Shown here: one piece after another, positions 51,540-61,314 of the stretch
How positions within the stretch are numbered: position 1 is the stretch's first letter
Layout: every line of letters begins with the position of its first letter
Assembly: GCF_000374485.1 (NCBI RefSeq)
Contig: NZ_KB894492.1
Coordinates: forward strand, 22,508 to 86,507
DNA from: Algicola sagamiensis DSM 14643
GTDB lineage: Bacteria > Pseudomonadota > Gammaproteobacteria > Enterobacterales > Alteromonadaceae
Direction of reading: 5' to 3'
DNA length: 64,000 nt
Notes under the pieces: generated by a model
What the model was told of the DNA's origin: nothing
The model's database searches: none
What the model saw: the letters and a program-made list of their open reading frames with translations, nothing else
Made by a program: the position numbers and the translations under genes

Positions 51540-52760
51540 ATGCAGTACACAACAATAGAAACGAATGTCGGAAAGCCAATTAAAGCATGGGTCAACGATG
51601 TACCATTTGACCCAGCTGCACAACAACAACTCAAGAATATTTCATCGCTGCCATTTATCCACCAGCATGTTGCTGTGATGCCAGATGTGCACTTAGGGAA
51701 AGGCGCAACAATCGGAAGTGTTATCCCGACTCTTGGTGCGGTGATCCCTGCTGCGGTGGGCGTCGATCTTGGGTGTGGTATGCAGGCGGTCAAGACATCT
51801 CTAAAGGCGACTCAGCTTCCAGATCATCTATACGGATTACGTTGTGCATTTGAAAAAGCGGTACCCCATGGGCGAACAGGTGGGAAAAGAGGTGCGAGAG
51901 ATAAAGGCGCTTGGCACGATATTCCTGAACAAGTCGGGAAACAATGGGGGTTGTTGGAGCCTCAGTTTAAAGCGATTTGTGAGAAACACCCATTGATTGA
52001 AAAGTCAAATCATGTGAAGCACCTAGGGACAATGGGGACAGGAAATCACTTTTTGGAATTATGTTTGGATGAAAACCAAGATGTATGGCTGATGTTGCAC
52101 TCAGGGTCTCGTGGTGTCGGGAATCGGATTGGTAACTACTTTATTGAGTTAGCGAAGAAAGACATGGCTCGTTTGGATAGGCAGCTGCCTGATCAAGACT
52201 TAGCATACCTTTCTGAAGGAACGGATTACTTTGATGACTATGTTGAGGCGGTTGAATGGGCGCAAAATTATGCACGTATGAACCGAGAAATCATGATGCA
52301 AAATGCATTGTTCGCGATGCGGGATACGCTGGGCATTCCCTTTACGGTCGATGAGATGGCGGTCAATTGTCATCATAATTACATCAGCAGAGAGCATCAC
52401 TTCGGGGAAGATGTGATCTTAACCCGCAAAGGAGCAGTGAGTGCGAAGAAAGGAGAACTTGGGATCATCCCGGGGTCGATGGGCGCAAGAAGTTATATTG
52501 TGCGAGGGAAAGGCAATGCAGATTCATTCTGTAGCTGTTCACATGGTGCTGGTCGTGTGATGTCACGGACGAAAGCAAAAAAGGCATTTACAGTTGAAGA
52601 TCAGGTCGCTGCGACACAAGGTGTTGAATGCCGAAAGGACAAAGATGTCATTGATGAGATCCCGCAAGCCTATAAGGATATTGATAAGGTGATCGCGGCA
52701 CAAAGCGATTTAATCGAAGTTGTCCACACATTAAAACAAATTGTTTGTGTAAAAGGGTAA
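51540..52760 (+). CDS. rtcB: RNA-splicing ligase RtcB
   Basis: GTP- and Mn-dependent ligase joining 2',3'-cyclic phosphate and 5'-OH RNA ends. 406 residues from ATG 51540 (AAGGAGAAG upstream; the frame opens at 51519). Active-site motifs: MPDVHLGKGATIGSV, GVDLGCGMQAV with the metal-binding cysteine, NHFLELC, GSRGVGNRIG, and the guanylated histidine in CSHGAGRVMSR. Confidence 0.98.
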   Translation: MQYTTIETNVGKPIKAWVNDVPFDPAAQQQLKNISSLPFIHQHVAVMPDVHLGKGATIGSVIPTLGAVIPAAVGVDLGCGMQAVKTSLKATQLPDHLYGLRCAFEKAVPHGRTGGKRGARDKGAWHDIPEQVGKQWGLLEPQFKAICEKHPLIEKSNHVKHLGTMGTGNHFLELCLDENQDVWLMLHSGSRGVGNRIGNYFIELAKKDMARLDRQLPDQDLAYLSEGTDYFDDYVEAVEWAQNYARMNREIMMQNALFAMRDTLGIPFTVDEMAVNCHHNYISREHHFGEDVILTRKGAVSAKKGELGIIPGSMGARSYIVRGKGNADSFCSCSHGAGRVMSRTKAKKAFTVEDQVAATQGVECRKDKDVIDEIPQAYKDIDKVIAAQSDLIEVVHTLKQIVCVKG

Positions 52761-52764
52761 GTTG

Positions 52765-53799
52765 ATGGAACAGAAAGACTATATCGATATTGATGGTTCA
52801 CATGGTGAAGGAGGTGGTCAAATATTACGGACTGCTTTGGCGCTTTCCATGATCAAGGGCCAGCCCATCCATCTCTACAATATCCGTGGGAAACGTCCAA
52901 AGCCTGGGCTTATGCGGCAACACTTGACGTCAGTGTTGGCAGCCGCAACGGTTTGTGACGCTGACGTTCGGGGAGCGGAACTTGGGAGTCAAGAGTTTTG
53001 GTTTGAGCCAAATGAGATACAGAATGGCGATTTTCACTTTTCCATCGGCAGTGCAGGAAGCACGTCGTTGGTTTGTCAGACAATCCTGCCGGCCTTGTTG
53101 AGTGCTGAGGGACCTTCTTCTGTGACTTTTGAAGGAGGGACCCATAATGGAATGTCACCTTCACTGGATTTTTTGGAGTCCGCTTTCTTTCCCATGTTAG
53201 CCAAAATGGGAGTGGAATATGGTATTGAGCGTGATCAAGTCGGGTTTTATCCTGTTGGCGGTGGAAAATGGACACTACGTATTTGGCCAATTCAAACGTT
53301 CAAGCCAATTCACTTAACCGAAAAACCAATCTGGCATACATGGGAAGGGCGCTCCCTGATTGAAAAGTCGTTACCTCGCAAAATCGCAACGCGGGAGTTG
53401 GAGCGTTTGCAGAGAGAGATGACACCATTGTCACTTGTGACAGAAATTGAGCATGTTCAAGCAAAAGGCCCTGGGAATACACTGCACTTACTCAGTAAAA
53501 GTGATACGCATCAGATCATGATCGAAAATACTGGGAAAGTGAAAAAGTCGGCAGAAAAGGTCGCAGATGAAGTGGCAAACCGATATCAGCACCTGCTGAA
53601 AAGTGGGGCAACCATTGATCCTTATCTTGCAGATCAATTGCTTATATATCTTGCACTTGCAGGCGATGGTACATATACGACAAATTCTGTAACCCTACAC
53701 ACCCAAACAAATATTGAAACAATCGCCTTGTTTATTGGCAGTCGATTTCGGATAGCCGACCTACAAGATAGCTGTTACAGGATCAGCTACATGCCATAG
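52765..53799 (+). CDS. rtcA: RNA 3'-terminal phosphate cyclase RtcA
   Basis: Converts RNA 3'-phosphate to 2',3'-cyclic phosphate, supplying RtcB substrates. 344 residues from ATG 52765 (TTG 52762 also opens the frame). Motifs: SHGEGGGQILRTALALS at the N-terminus, GGTHNGMSPSLDFL, and the histidine in TLHTQTNIE at the place of the adenylated residue. It lies 4 bp after rtcB. Confidence 0.97.
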   Translation: MEQKDYIDIDGSHGEGGGQILRTALALSMIKGQPIHLYNIRGKRPKPGLMRQHLTSVLAAATVCDADVRGAELGSQEFWFEPNEIQNGDFHFSIGSAGSTSLVCQTILPALLSAEGPSSVTFEGGTHNGMSPSLDFLESAFFPMLAKMGVEYGIERDQVGFYPVGGGKWTLRIWPIQTFKPIHLTEKPIWHTWEGRSLIEKSLPRKIATRELERLQREMTPLSLVTEIEHVQAKGPGNTLHLLSKSDTHQIMIENTGKVKKSAEKVADEVANRYQHLLKSGATIDPYLADQLLIYLALAGDGTYTTNSVTLHTQTNIETIALFIGSRFRIADLQDSCYRISYMP

Positions 53800-53928
53800 T
53801 TTATTAAGAAAAAGAATAAGACTGAAAAAGAGTGCGTTAGTCCGGATTTTCGGTCGTCCCACCAAGTTTTGCTTGCCATGTTTTGAGCAAGACGGTAAAA
53901 AAGAAAGGTTTACATAAATAGAACTGAA

Positions 53929-55362
53929 ATGAGAATAATTATGGGTCGAACGCACAATCCAGGGGAGTTCATGGGGCATCCCAAGGGACTTTTCCTCTTA
54001 TTTGGCACGGAGATGTGGGAGCGATTTAGCTACTACGGTATGCGCGCCATCCTCACGCTTTACCTCATCGCAGCAGTTGATAAAGGGGGCTTTGGTTGGA
54101 CAAAGCCGGAAGCTCTTCAACTTTATGCATATTTCACAATGTCAGTCTACCTCACACCACTCATTGGTGGTTGGTTAGCTGATAACTTTTTAGGACAACG
54201 GAAAAGTATCATCATTGGTGGTATTTTGATGGCCGCAGGCCAGTTTACCTTAGGTTTACCAAAAGCATATATACCAGGTATGGAAGAACAAGTATTCTTC
54301 TTAGGATTGATTTTATTGATTGCTGGTAATGGTTTCTTTAAACCAAATATCTCAACGATGGTTGGTGATCTGTATGGTGAAGGCGATCATCGTCGTGATG
54401 GTGCATTTACGATCTTCTACATGGGGATTAATTTAGGTGCATTTATGTCACCGCTAATTGTTGGTTATGTTGCTGAAACGATTGATTGGCAATATGGCTT
54501 TATCATCGCAGGTGTGGGGATGTTATGTAGCTTGGCAATGCAAATCGCGCTTGCAGAAAAATACCTGGGTGATATTGGTAAAGAGCCAGCAGCAAAACGA
54601 AAAGTTGCTGGAGAAGAAACAGCTTCATCTCGTCCGCTGACCAAAGAAGAGAAAGATCGAACAAAAGTGATCCTGATCATGAGTATTTTCTCTATCATCT
54701 TCTGGGCTGGTTTTGAACAAGCTGGTGGTCTATTCAATATTTATGCGCAAGATTTTACAGACAGAATGTTGTTTGGTTTTGAAATTCCTGCTTCTTGGTT
54801 CCAGTCCGTGAACGCGTTATTTATTATTATCTTCGCACCTATGGTAGCGTCATTCTGGATCCGATTAGATACAAAAGAACCAACCTCCCCCATCAAATTT
54901 GCTTTGGCAATGATTTTCTTAGCGTTAGGTTTCTTAGTCATGGTTGGTGCAACAATGGCACAGGGTGGGGATACAACGGTGAAAGTCAGCATGATGTATC
55001 TTATCATGGCTTATTTATTCCATACCTTAGGTGAGCTTTGCTTGTCTCCAATTGGTCTTTCTATGGTTTCGAAGTTAGCACCACTACGTTTTGCTTCATT
55101 GCTCATGGGAGCTTGGTTCCTTTGTACAGCAGCTGCTAACTTCCTTGCAGGTTTCATCGGTAGCTTTATCGGTGAAGGCGAAGAGCAAGTTGAAAATGCA
55201 CTTTCCATTTTCGCTGGTTTTGGTATCTCAGGTATCTTGATTGCCGTTGTTCTTTACTTCATTTCCGATAAGCTTGTTGACTGGATGCATGGTGCAGAAG
55301 GTGAGCATCATACGGAAGAAGAAATCATCGAAGAAGAACTTGAGACGTCTGCAAGTCGATAA
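53929..55362 (+). CDS. Proton-dependent oligopeptide transporter (POT family)
   Basis: Imports di- and tripeptides with protons. 477 residues, about 14 helices. The ExxER proton-coupling motif is intact in GTEMWERFSYYGMRAILTLYL; other POT motifs are GGWLADNFLGQRKSIIIGG and FYMGINLGAFMSPLI. It resembles the Dtp/YdgR group of E. coli; subtype not decided. A second start (ATG 53941) is possible. It ends at a strong terminator. Confidence 0.93.
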   Translation: MRIIMGRTHNPGEFMGHPKGLFLLFGTEMWERFSYYGMRAILTLYLIAAVDKGGFGWTKPEALQLYAYFTMSVYLTPLIGGWLADNFLGQRKSIIIGGILMAAGQFTLGLPKAYIPGMEEQVFFLGLILLIAGNGFFKPNISTMVGDLYGEGDHRRDGAFTIFYMGINLGAFMSPLIVGYVAETIDWQYGFIIAGVGMLCSLAMQIALAEKYLGDIGKEPAAKRKVAGEETASSRPLTKEEKDRTKVILIMSIFSIIFWAGFEQAGGLFNIYAQDFTDRMLFGFEIPASWFQSVNALFIIIFAPMVASFWIRLDTKEPTSPIKFALAMIFLALGFLVMVGATMAQGGDTTVKVSMMYLIMAYLFHTLGELCLSPIGLSMVSKLAPLRFASLLMGAWFLCTAAANFLAGFIGSFIGEGEEQVENALSIFAGFGISGILIAVVLYFISDKLVDWMHGAEGEHHTEEEIIEEELETSASR

Positions 55363-55372
55363 TATGGTTTGC

Positions 55373-55403
55373 TTGAAAAGGGGAAGGGTTTTCCCCTTTT
55401 CAA
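55373..55403. terminator. Bidirectional terminator between POT transporter and GGDEF-EAL gene
   Basis: TTGAAAAGGGGAA (55373-55385) and TTCCCCTTTTCAA (55391-55403) form a perfect 13-bp stem. The minus-strand gene's stop lies inside it. Confidence 0.88.
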
Positions 55404-57718
55404 TGCGGATAATGATTTGTTTTTAAAAATTTTAAAGCATCATTGGATTTCAGTGGCTTTGAATATAGATAGCCTTGATGTTCATAACAGTGGAGCTTGC
55501 TCAACAACTCTTTTTGCTCTTCGGTTTCAACCCCTTCTGCAAGGACATGCACGCCTAGATCCTGCCCTAGATGGACGATCATTGTTGCGATACTGAGTGC
55601 ACCAGGATCAGAGGCTATTTTTTCAATAAACGCTTTATCAATTTTCATGCGATCCATTGGAATGCTCTGGATATAACTCAGAGACGAATAACCTGTCCCA
55701 AAGTCATCAATGGCAATCATAAAGCCCATGCTTTTCAACTTATTGAATATCTCTAAGGTATAATCAAAGTTTTCCATCAGCAATGATTCTGTGATTTCCA
55801 ACTCAATCCATTTTGGATCGACGCCGGTTTCATCAATCAGGTGCTGTAGATCCTTTAAGAAGTCCCCATGTTGTATTTGTTGAACAGAAACATTAATGGC
55901 GAGCATCACCTTGTCTATACCATGTGATTGAAGCTCTTTCGCATATAGGAATGTTTCTTTAAAGATATGCTGGCCCAACTCGATGATAAGACCAGAATCC
56001 TCAGCAGCGCCAATGAACTCATCCGGGAAGTGCAGTACTGTCCCATCAGACGCGCACCAACGGACTAAGCATTCCATTCCAAAGAACTCGCCTGTTTTCG
56101 AATTAAACTGTGGCTGGTAGTGCATTTGTATTTCGTCTGGATCTTCTTTGAGTGTCACACTTAATTCATGGATCACTTGTAGGTGTTGGGCAATCTTACA
56201 ACTCTGTTCTTCCTGACTAATGTAAAATTGACGTTTTCCTTTTTCTTTGGAAACCTTACAGGCCATTTGTGCTTCATTGATGGCTTGCTCTGCGTGAGGA
56301 ATGGTTGAAAGGAAAACAGCACCAAATGAGAAGCCCACGGTGACATGGTGATCCATATCATTCAGCTCGATTAAACAGTCTTTGCAGGCTGCCAGTAAAA
56401 ACGCCTCCAGTTCTTCAGCTTTGCTGTAAGGCATCACTATCGCAAAAGTATCCGCAGATAAACGAGCAATAATACCGTGTCCTTTGAAGTACTCTGAAAT
56501 TTTCTCCTTCGCTAGCATCAGGATCTGGTTGCCGACTTCATACCCTAACCCGGAATTAATTTTATGAAAACTATCAATATCAGCCACAATCAATGCACGA
56601 TGGCTTTGGCTACGCTCGCGTAGATATTCAATTAACTTTTGACGTGTTGCCAAATTCGTTAATGAGTCGGTGAATGCCATATGTTCCATTTCTTCAAACA
56701 TCAATGTATTGGCAAAACTTGAAGAAACATTCGCACAGAAAATATCCAACAGAGCTTGTTCGATGTCAGACAAATGCCTGGAGATGTAGCAATGTATGAG
56801 CAATAATTCTTGCGGATTACATTCAACCGCTAAGACAAGATGATTATCATCATAGACATTTTTCTTTGTTTTCATGGCATGCATGATATTTTCATGTCGT
56901 TGTGAATCTGTATCTTTGTCGTATTGAACCTCTTCGTTGTTTCTACCACCATTATTCTTCGCTAATCGATAAATCCAGCTATGGGCATAATCCATTTGTG
57001 TTAATGCAGCCTCATTTTGTGAGCGCTCCTCATCGATGGTCATATCATTATTACTGAGACGGAATAAACTGATCATGGGGTGCTCTGCACCGAGTAAATC
57101 GCATAGTTCACGGATTAAAGCATGTACATATTGCGTGACATCGTGGTAACGAACCAGCTCAGATGAGGCTTTAATGATCTTGTTCAGCCCCTTACGAGAC
57201 GTTTCAATGGTTGTGATATGTGAGTATGAACGTAATGCGGTCGTGATGGATGCCATCAGTTTTGCTTTCGTGAGTTCAGTCTTATCACGATAATCATCGA
57301 TTTCGTAATTTTTAATGACCTGCTCTTCTGGGGCATGTCCCGGCTGGCCTGTTCTCAAAATAATTCGCGAGTCTGTAATTTTCAGATCTTCACGAATGGA
57401 TTGAACCAGTCTGAGTCCGGCATCGTCCGTTTCCATGACGACATCTATCAGCATACATGCGAAGTTACGATCATTTTTTAGATGATCGAGCGCTTCTTGG
57501 GCACTATAACAGCTCACCATTTCAAGTGAGCGGCCAGCAAAAGAAAACCCTTGCATGACTAAATTGGTTGCCTGATGAATTTGTGGCTCATCATCAACCA
57601 TCAAGATCCGCCAAGGCTCTTCTTTGGAAGATTCTTCCTCTGCTGGCTCATCTGACTCCTCAGCGAAGATCATGAGATCATCTTCAGGGGGATCTGTTGG
57701 AGGTTGACCCATCGTCAT
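55400..57718 (-). CDS. Response regulator with DUF3369, degenerate GGDEF and EAL domains
   Basis: 772 residues. An acidic N-terminal tail precedes a receiver domain (ILMVDDEPQIHQA, phospho-acceptor Asp92 in CMLIDVVME) and a DUF3369-like linker domain (about 190-335). The GGDEF domain has ARLSADTFAIVMPYS in place of GGDEF, so it should not make c-di-GMP. The EAL domain is GMECLVRWC with ECL for EAL, and retains LEITESLLM, DDFGTGYSSLSYIQ, KIDKAFIEK and LAEGVETEEQ, so phosphodiesterase activity is likely. It overlaps the kinase gene by 4 bp. Confidence 0.93.
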   Translation of the reverse strand: MTMGQPPTDPPEDDLMIFAEESDEPAEEESSKEEPWRILMVDDEPQIHQATNLVMQGFSFAGRSLEMVSCYSAQEALDHLKNDRNFACMLIDVVMETDDAGLRLVQSIREDLKITDSRIILRTGQPGHAPEEQVIKNYEIDDYRDKTELTKAKLMASITTALRSYSHITTIETSRKGLNKIIKASSELVRYHDVTQYVHALIRELCDLLGAEHPMISLFRLSNNDMTIDEERSQNEAALTQMDYAHSWIYRLAKNNGGRNNEEVQYDKDTDSQRHENIMHAMKTKKNVYDDNHLVLAVECNPQELLLIHCYISRHLSDIEQALLDIFCANVSSSFANTLMFEEMEHMAFTDSLTNLATRQKLIEYLRERSQSHRALIVADIDSFHKINSGLGYEVGNQILMLAKEKISEYFKGHGIIARLSADTFAIVMPYSKAEELEAFLLAACKDCLIELNDMDHHVTVGFSFGAVFLSTIPHAEQAINEAQMACKVSKEKGKRQFYISQEEQSCKIAQHLQVIHELSVTLKEDPDEIQMHYQPQFNSKTGEFFGMECLVRWCASDGTVLHFPDEFIGAAEDSGLIIELGQHIFKETFLYAKELQSHGIDKVMLAINVSVQQIQHGDFLKDLQHLIDETGVDPKWIELEITESLLMENFDYTLEIFNKLKSMGFMIAIDDFGTGYSSLSYIQSIPMDRMKIDKAFIEKIASDPGALSIATMIVHLGQDLGVHVLAEGVETEEQKELLSKLHCYEHQGYLYSKPLKSNDALKFLKTNHYPH

Positions 57719-59331
57719 ACATCACTCTCCTTATCTTTGACCTTATACGCACTCGATATTTCATAGTGAGCTATGTCTTCAGGTGCGCGTTTTGGTATTG
57801 AGAGTTCAAAGTGGACACCAATCTCAGATGGACACAGCTGAATTGTGCCGCCGAGAGATTCGCGTAATATATTTTGAATAATATGCATTCCTAGCCCAGA
57901 GCCTCCTTTACCTGATTTTGTGGTAAAGAATGGTTCAAAAACCTTATCTCTGAATTCCTGTGGGATCCCTGCCCCATTGTCCTGAAAATGAATTAAGACA
58001 GTGTTATCTTTATCTTCTACATCAATAGTAATGCAGCCTTGCTCCATGTTTGTAAATGCATGCTTTGCCGAATTGTCCATCAAATTCGTAAATACCTGAT
58101 GAAGTGGCCCAGGGAAACTGTCGAAAGTCAGCCCTTGAGGGCAATGAATTTCTGTTCTCACGCCCTGTTGTTTCAAACAAGGTTTTTGAATCATCATTAA
58201 TTCTTCAAAGAAACGATCTAGATTGAATGGACGCCGATTTCCTGAGACCTGGTCAGCTGCAGATTGGTTGAAGCTGTTGACCATATCAGAAGCACGATCA
58301 AGTGCTCCAGAAAGTAGTTCGTAGGATTGATTCATATCTTGAATAAATTGATTGAGGTCAGAGCGTCTGAGCTGATTATTGTCAATGGCATGACTCATTT
58401 GTCTCACTTTCTCTGCAATATGAGAGGCAATTGTGCGAGAGTTGCCAATGGGGGTTTTGAGTTCATGGGCTATTCCCGCAACGACGCTACCAAGTGATGC
58501 CAGCTTTTCTGCTGCTAGAAGCTCGTTTTGAGTCACCTGTAGCTGATGAAGTGCTGATTCTGCTGCACACTTTGATTCTTCTAATGCGTGTTGCTGTTTA
58601 ACGCGTTGAGTCACATCATCAATGGCCCAGACAGCGGAGGTACCCGCTTCCAGGTAGCGCATTTCAATCACCAGCTTTTCGCCATTAGGGTGTTGTATTT
58701 CACGATGAACAGGATTGAAATGTAAGGGGGCTTTATGCCAAGTCATCAACTGTTGTTGAAGTAGAGCATAGGTTTCATCCCGATAATACAAGTCAGGAAA
58801 TAACCGCTTCATCCATTCAGAAATATTATATTGCACTTCTTCAATGGGGATACCAAGGTGCTCTTTCAGATAGCGGTTATAAAATGAAATATTTCCATTT
58901 TGTTCAGTCACCATGATACCAAGCGGCATGTTTTCGAAAGCAAGATAAAAGTCCTGTGTGAGGTTGCTTTCCCCAAAATCAAACTCAATCCAATCTTGGG
59001 ATACATTGTCCATCAGGTGGTAAGGTTGAGCGATGACCAAAAACTGTGACTCGTTCATGGCAATCGTGAATAGTAAGGCTGTGTTGAGTTCAGAGGCATC
59101 AAAAGGCATAACATGGAGTTGCTTTAAACGGGTCCAGTTTTCTACAAAACCATCGCCAAGATCAGTCAGCTGTTTTATCTCAGTTGCGGGCTTCTCAACA
59201 TGGACTGCTTTCAAAAATAGATCGTTGCAATAAAGCACATCTTTATCATCAGCCACAACCATATAACCAAAACAATCATCCAGTAGGGTTGGGTCTGGTT
59301 GCTCAAGTTGATATGAGTGAAGGTACAGCAC
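57715..59331 (-). CDS. Sensor histidine kinase with PAS domains
   Basis: 538 residues with no membrane helices, so cytosolic. Two PAS-like segments (about 18-60 and 135-250; YGMV-like FGYMVVADDKDVLYCND and MPLGIMVTEQNGNISFYNR) lead to a coiled coil and a HisKA-like box SVVAGIAHELKTPIGN (phospho-His near 289), then NLMDNSAKHAF, DNGAGIPQEF and GKGGSGLGMHI. It starts at GTG 59331 after AAAGG at long spacing. It is translated with the c-di-GMP regulator gene. Confidence 0.93.
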   Translation of the reverse strand: MLYLHSYQLEQPDPTLLDDCFGYMVVADDKDVLYCNDLFLKAVHVEKPATEIKQLTDLGDGFVENWTRLKQLHVMPFDASELNTALLFTIAMNESQFLVIAQPYHLMDNVSQDWIEFDFGESNLTQDFYLAFENMPLGIMVTEQNGNISFYNRYLKEHLGIPIEEVQYNISEWMKRLFPDLYYRDETYALLQQQLMTWHKAPLHFNPVHREIQHPNGEKLVIEMRYLEAGTSAVWAIDDVTQRVKQQHALEESKCAAESALHQLQVTQNELLAAEKLASLGSVVAGIAHELKTPIGNSRTIASHIAEKVRQMSHAIDNNQLRRSDLNQFIQDMNQSYELLSGALDRASDMVNSFNQSAADQVSGNRRPFNLDRFFEELMMIQKPCLKQQGVRTEIHCPQGLTFDSFPGPLHQVFTNLMDNSAKHAFTNMEQGCITIDVEDKDNTVLIHFQDNGAGIPQEFRDKVFEPFFTTKSGKGGSGLGMHIIQNILRESLGGTIQLCPSEIGVHFELSIPKRAPEDIAHYEISSAYKVKDKESDV

Positions 59332-59729
59332 CGATCATTCAGCCTTTCTAATTGCCTCCTATAAAATATAGATGCTCTCGATAAAATTCTTAAATTTTCG
59401 ACTCTGATGAAGCTCATTTCTAGTAAAAATTAGCAATAAAAATGAATTTATATGCGATACCCAGGTGTGTTTGTGGTATCCCCAGCCTCAAAATTTGGGT
59501 AAGAATGAGGTTTTTTTGTATTTAAAATGTTAATGGATATTTGTTTTCTCAGTTTTTCGTCTGATATTTGTTCAAATAGTGATGCAAAGGGACGAATAAC
59601 ATTGTGATCCAAGTTGCTCGCATTATAATCGAGCGTGAAAATAAGGCATGTCGATTATTTATGAATAACGGACATTTTCCACAAATGAGCATGTCTAGTA
59701 CTTGTCAAAAATACTGAATAAGAAGTCTT
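59332..59729. other. 398-bp divergent region before the FadL-type gene
   Basis: A/T-rich, with no ORF of useful length. It must hold promoters for the kinase operon and for the porin gene. I see no clear FadR operator, and only one DnaA-box-like TTTTCCACA at about 59677. Nothing else stands out. Confidence 0.5.
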
Positions 59730-61172
59730 ATGAAAAAATTAAGTTGTATCTCATTGGCGCTCCTTTCGACGGGCGCGATGTCAGCGGGATTCCAAGCAAA
59801 CGAGCATGGAGCAGCTGGTTTAGGGCGTGCTTTTGCAGGGGAAGCGGCTGTTGCAGATAATGCATCAGTACTTGCAAGAAACTCAGCAGCAATGTCTGTC
59901 TTTGACCGTACAGTTATATCTGGTGGTTTAAGCTATGTGAACCCAGAAGTAGAAGTTCGTGGAACTTCCACATTAACGAGAAAAGAAGTGTTAGGTTTAC
60001 TTCAAGGAGCAAATTCGAAATACGGGATCCCTATCGCGATTGAGCAGCTGGAATATAATGCGAATGCAAATGATATCGCCCCTGATCAGATTGTTCCGAA
60101 TTTTTATATCATCCACCCAGTGAGTGATAAAATTGCAGTTGGTTTCGCTGCAAATACTTACTATGGTTTGGCGACCAGCTATGACTCAAACTTTAACGCC
60201 AGTGATTTAGCTGATGAAGCGGACATTAAGTCAATCAACTTAAGCCCAAACATCAGCTATAAGGTGACACCAGAATTCAGTATTGGTGGCGGATTAAATA
60301 TCGTTCAACTTGAAGGTGAGTTTCAGGTCACATCACCTTGGTATGCTGGTCAAAAAGGTCAGATTCTTAAAAACTATATTGGAAACTGTAAAGCGCGCAG
60401 TAAAAATGTTGATTTGATCGGGTGCCTGAAATTCAATCAAAAGGCAGGCGCTGCATTAGGAAATTCTTCGCTTACAAAGCTTCTTGATAAAAATGCAAAT
60501 ATGCTGAGCGTAAAAGGAGATGATATTTCCCTAGGCTGGAATATTGGCCTGATTTATCAAACAACGGAAGCGCTTCGCCTTGGTGCGAGCTATCGCAGTG
60601 ATGTTGATTTCACCTTGAAAGGTGAAGCAAAATCTGAGCTGCCGAATCTACAAGGCACTGGCTCGCTCGATATTACATTACCAGCAATGGCTGAATTCTC
60701 AGCTTATCATGAGGTGACTCAAAGCTGGGCGTGGTCTGCAAGTGCAGTTTGGACAAATTGGTCAGAGTTCGACAAATTGACCATGGTCTACAATGACAAG
60801 TCCAAAGGAGCAAGAGGGAATGGTCGTCAGCTGCTTCAAGAGAACAAGTGGAAAGATGCATGGCGTTATTCGATTGGCCTGACACACCAACTAAATTCTG
60901 ATATCACGCTAAGAACTGGTGTTGCACTCGATAAGTCTCCTGTAGACGATAAATATCGTAACCTTTCAATCCCTGACTCTGATCGGACTTGGTACTCTTT
61001 TGGTGGTACTTATCAAATTGATCCAGATATGAGTGTTGATGTTGGTTATACCTTTGTTGATGGTGATAAAGAGAAAATCAAACAAACCAAGAGCAGTGCG
61101 TTTAGTACTTTTGAAGGCACAGCAGAAGGTGATGCGCATATCTTCGCTGCATCATTCAACTATCGCTTCTAA
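59730..61172 (+). CDS. fadL: Outer-membrane long-chain fatty acid transporter (FadL family)
   Basis: Channel admitting hydrophobic compounds such as long-chain fatty acids. 480 residues with a signal peptide (KLSCISLALLSTGAMSAG) and the N-terminal plug motif FQANEHGAAGLGRAFAGEAA, followed by a beta-barrel of many strands ending in an aromatic residue (SFNYRF), as outer-membrane barrels do. The substrate could be another hydrophobic compound (TodX/XylN branch). An intrinsic terminator follows. Confidence 0.92.
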   Translation: MKKLSCISLALLSTGAMSAGFQANEHGAAGLGRAFAGEAAVADNASVLARNSAAMSVFDRTVISGGLSYVNPEVEVRGTSTLTRKEVLGLLQGANSKYGIPIAIEQLEYNANANDIAPDQIVPNFYIIHPVSDKIAVGFAANTYYGLATSYDSNFNASDLADEADIKSINLSPNISYKVTPEFSIGGGLNIVQLEGEFQVTSPWYAGQKGQILKNYIGNCKARSKNVDLIGCLKFNQKAGAALGNSSLTKLLDKNANMLSVKGDDISLGWNIGLIYQTTEALRLGASYRSDVDFTLKGEAKSELPNLQGTGSLDITLPAMAEFSAYHEVTQSWAWSASAVWTNWSEFDKLTMVYNDKSKGARGNGRQLLQENKWKDAWRYSIGLTHQLNSDITLRTGVALDKSPVDDKYRNLSIPDSDRTWYSFGGTYQIDPDMSVDVGYTFVDGDKEKIKQTKSSAFSTFEGTAEGDAHIFAASFNYRF

Positions 61173-61211
61173 ATTGTGTAAGAGACTGTTATCAGTCAAT
61201 ACATATCTACA

Positions 61212-61241
61212 AAAGGAGGGACTATTCCCTCCTTTCTTTTT
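61212..61241 (+). terminator. Intrinsic terminator after fadL
   Basis: AAAGGAGGGA (61212-61221) and TCCCTCCTTT (61226-61235) form a 10-bp stem followed by CTTTTTAT. Confidence 0.92.
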
Positions 61242-61314
61242 ATATCGGTACGATAGACAACCAGCAGCATCATGCATAAGATAACGCCCAGTCTGATTTT
61301 ATAAGGACGTTTGT

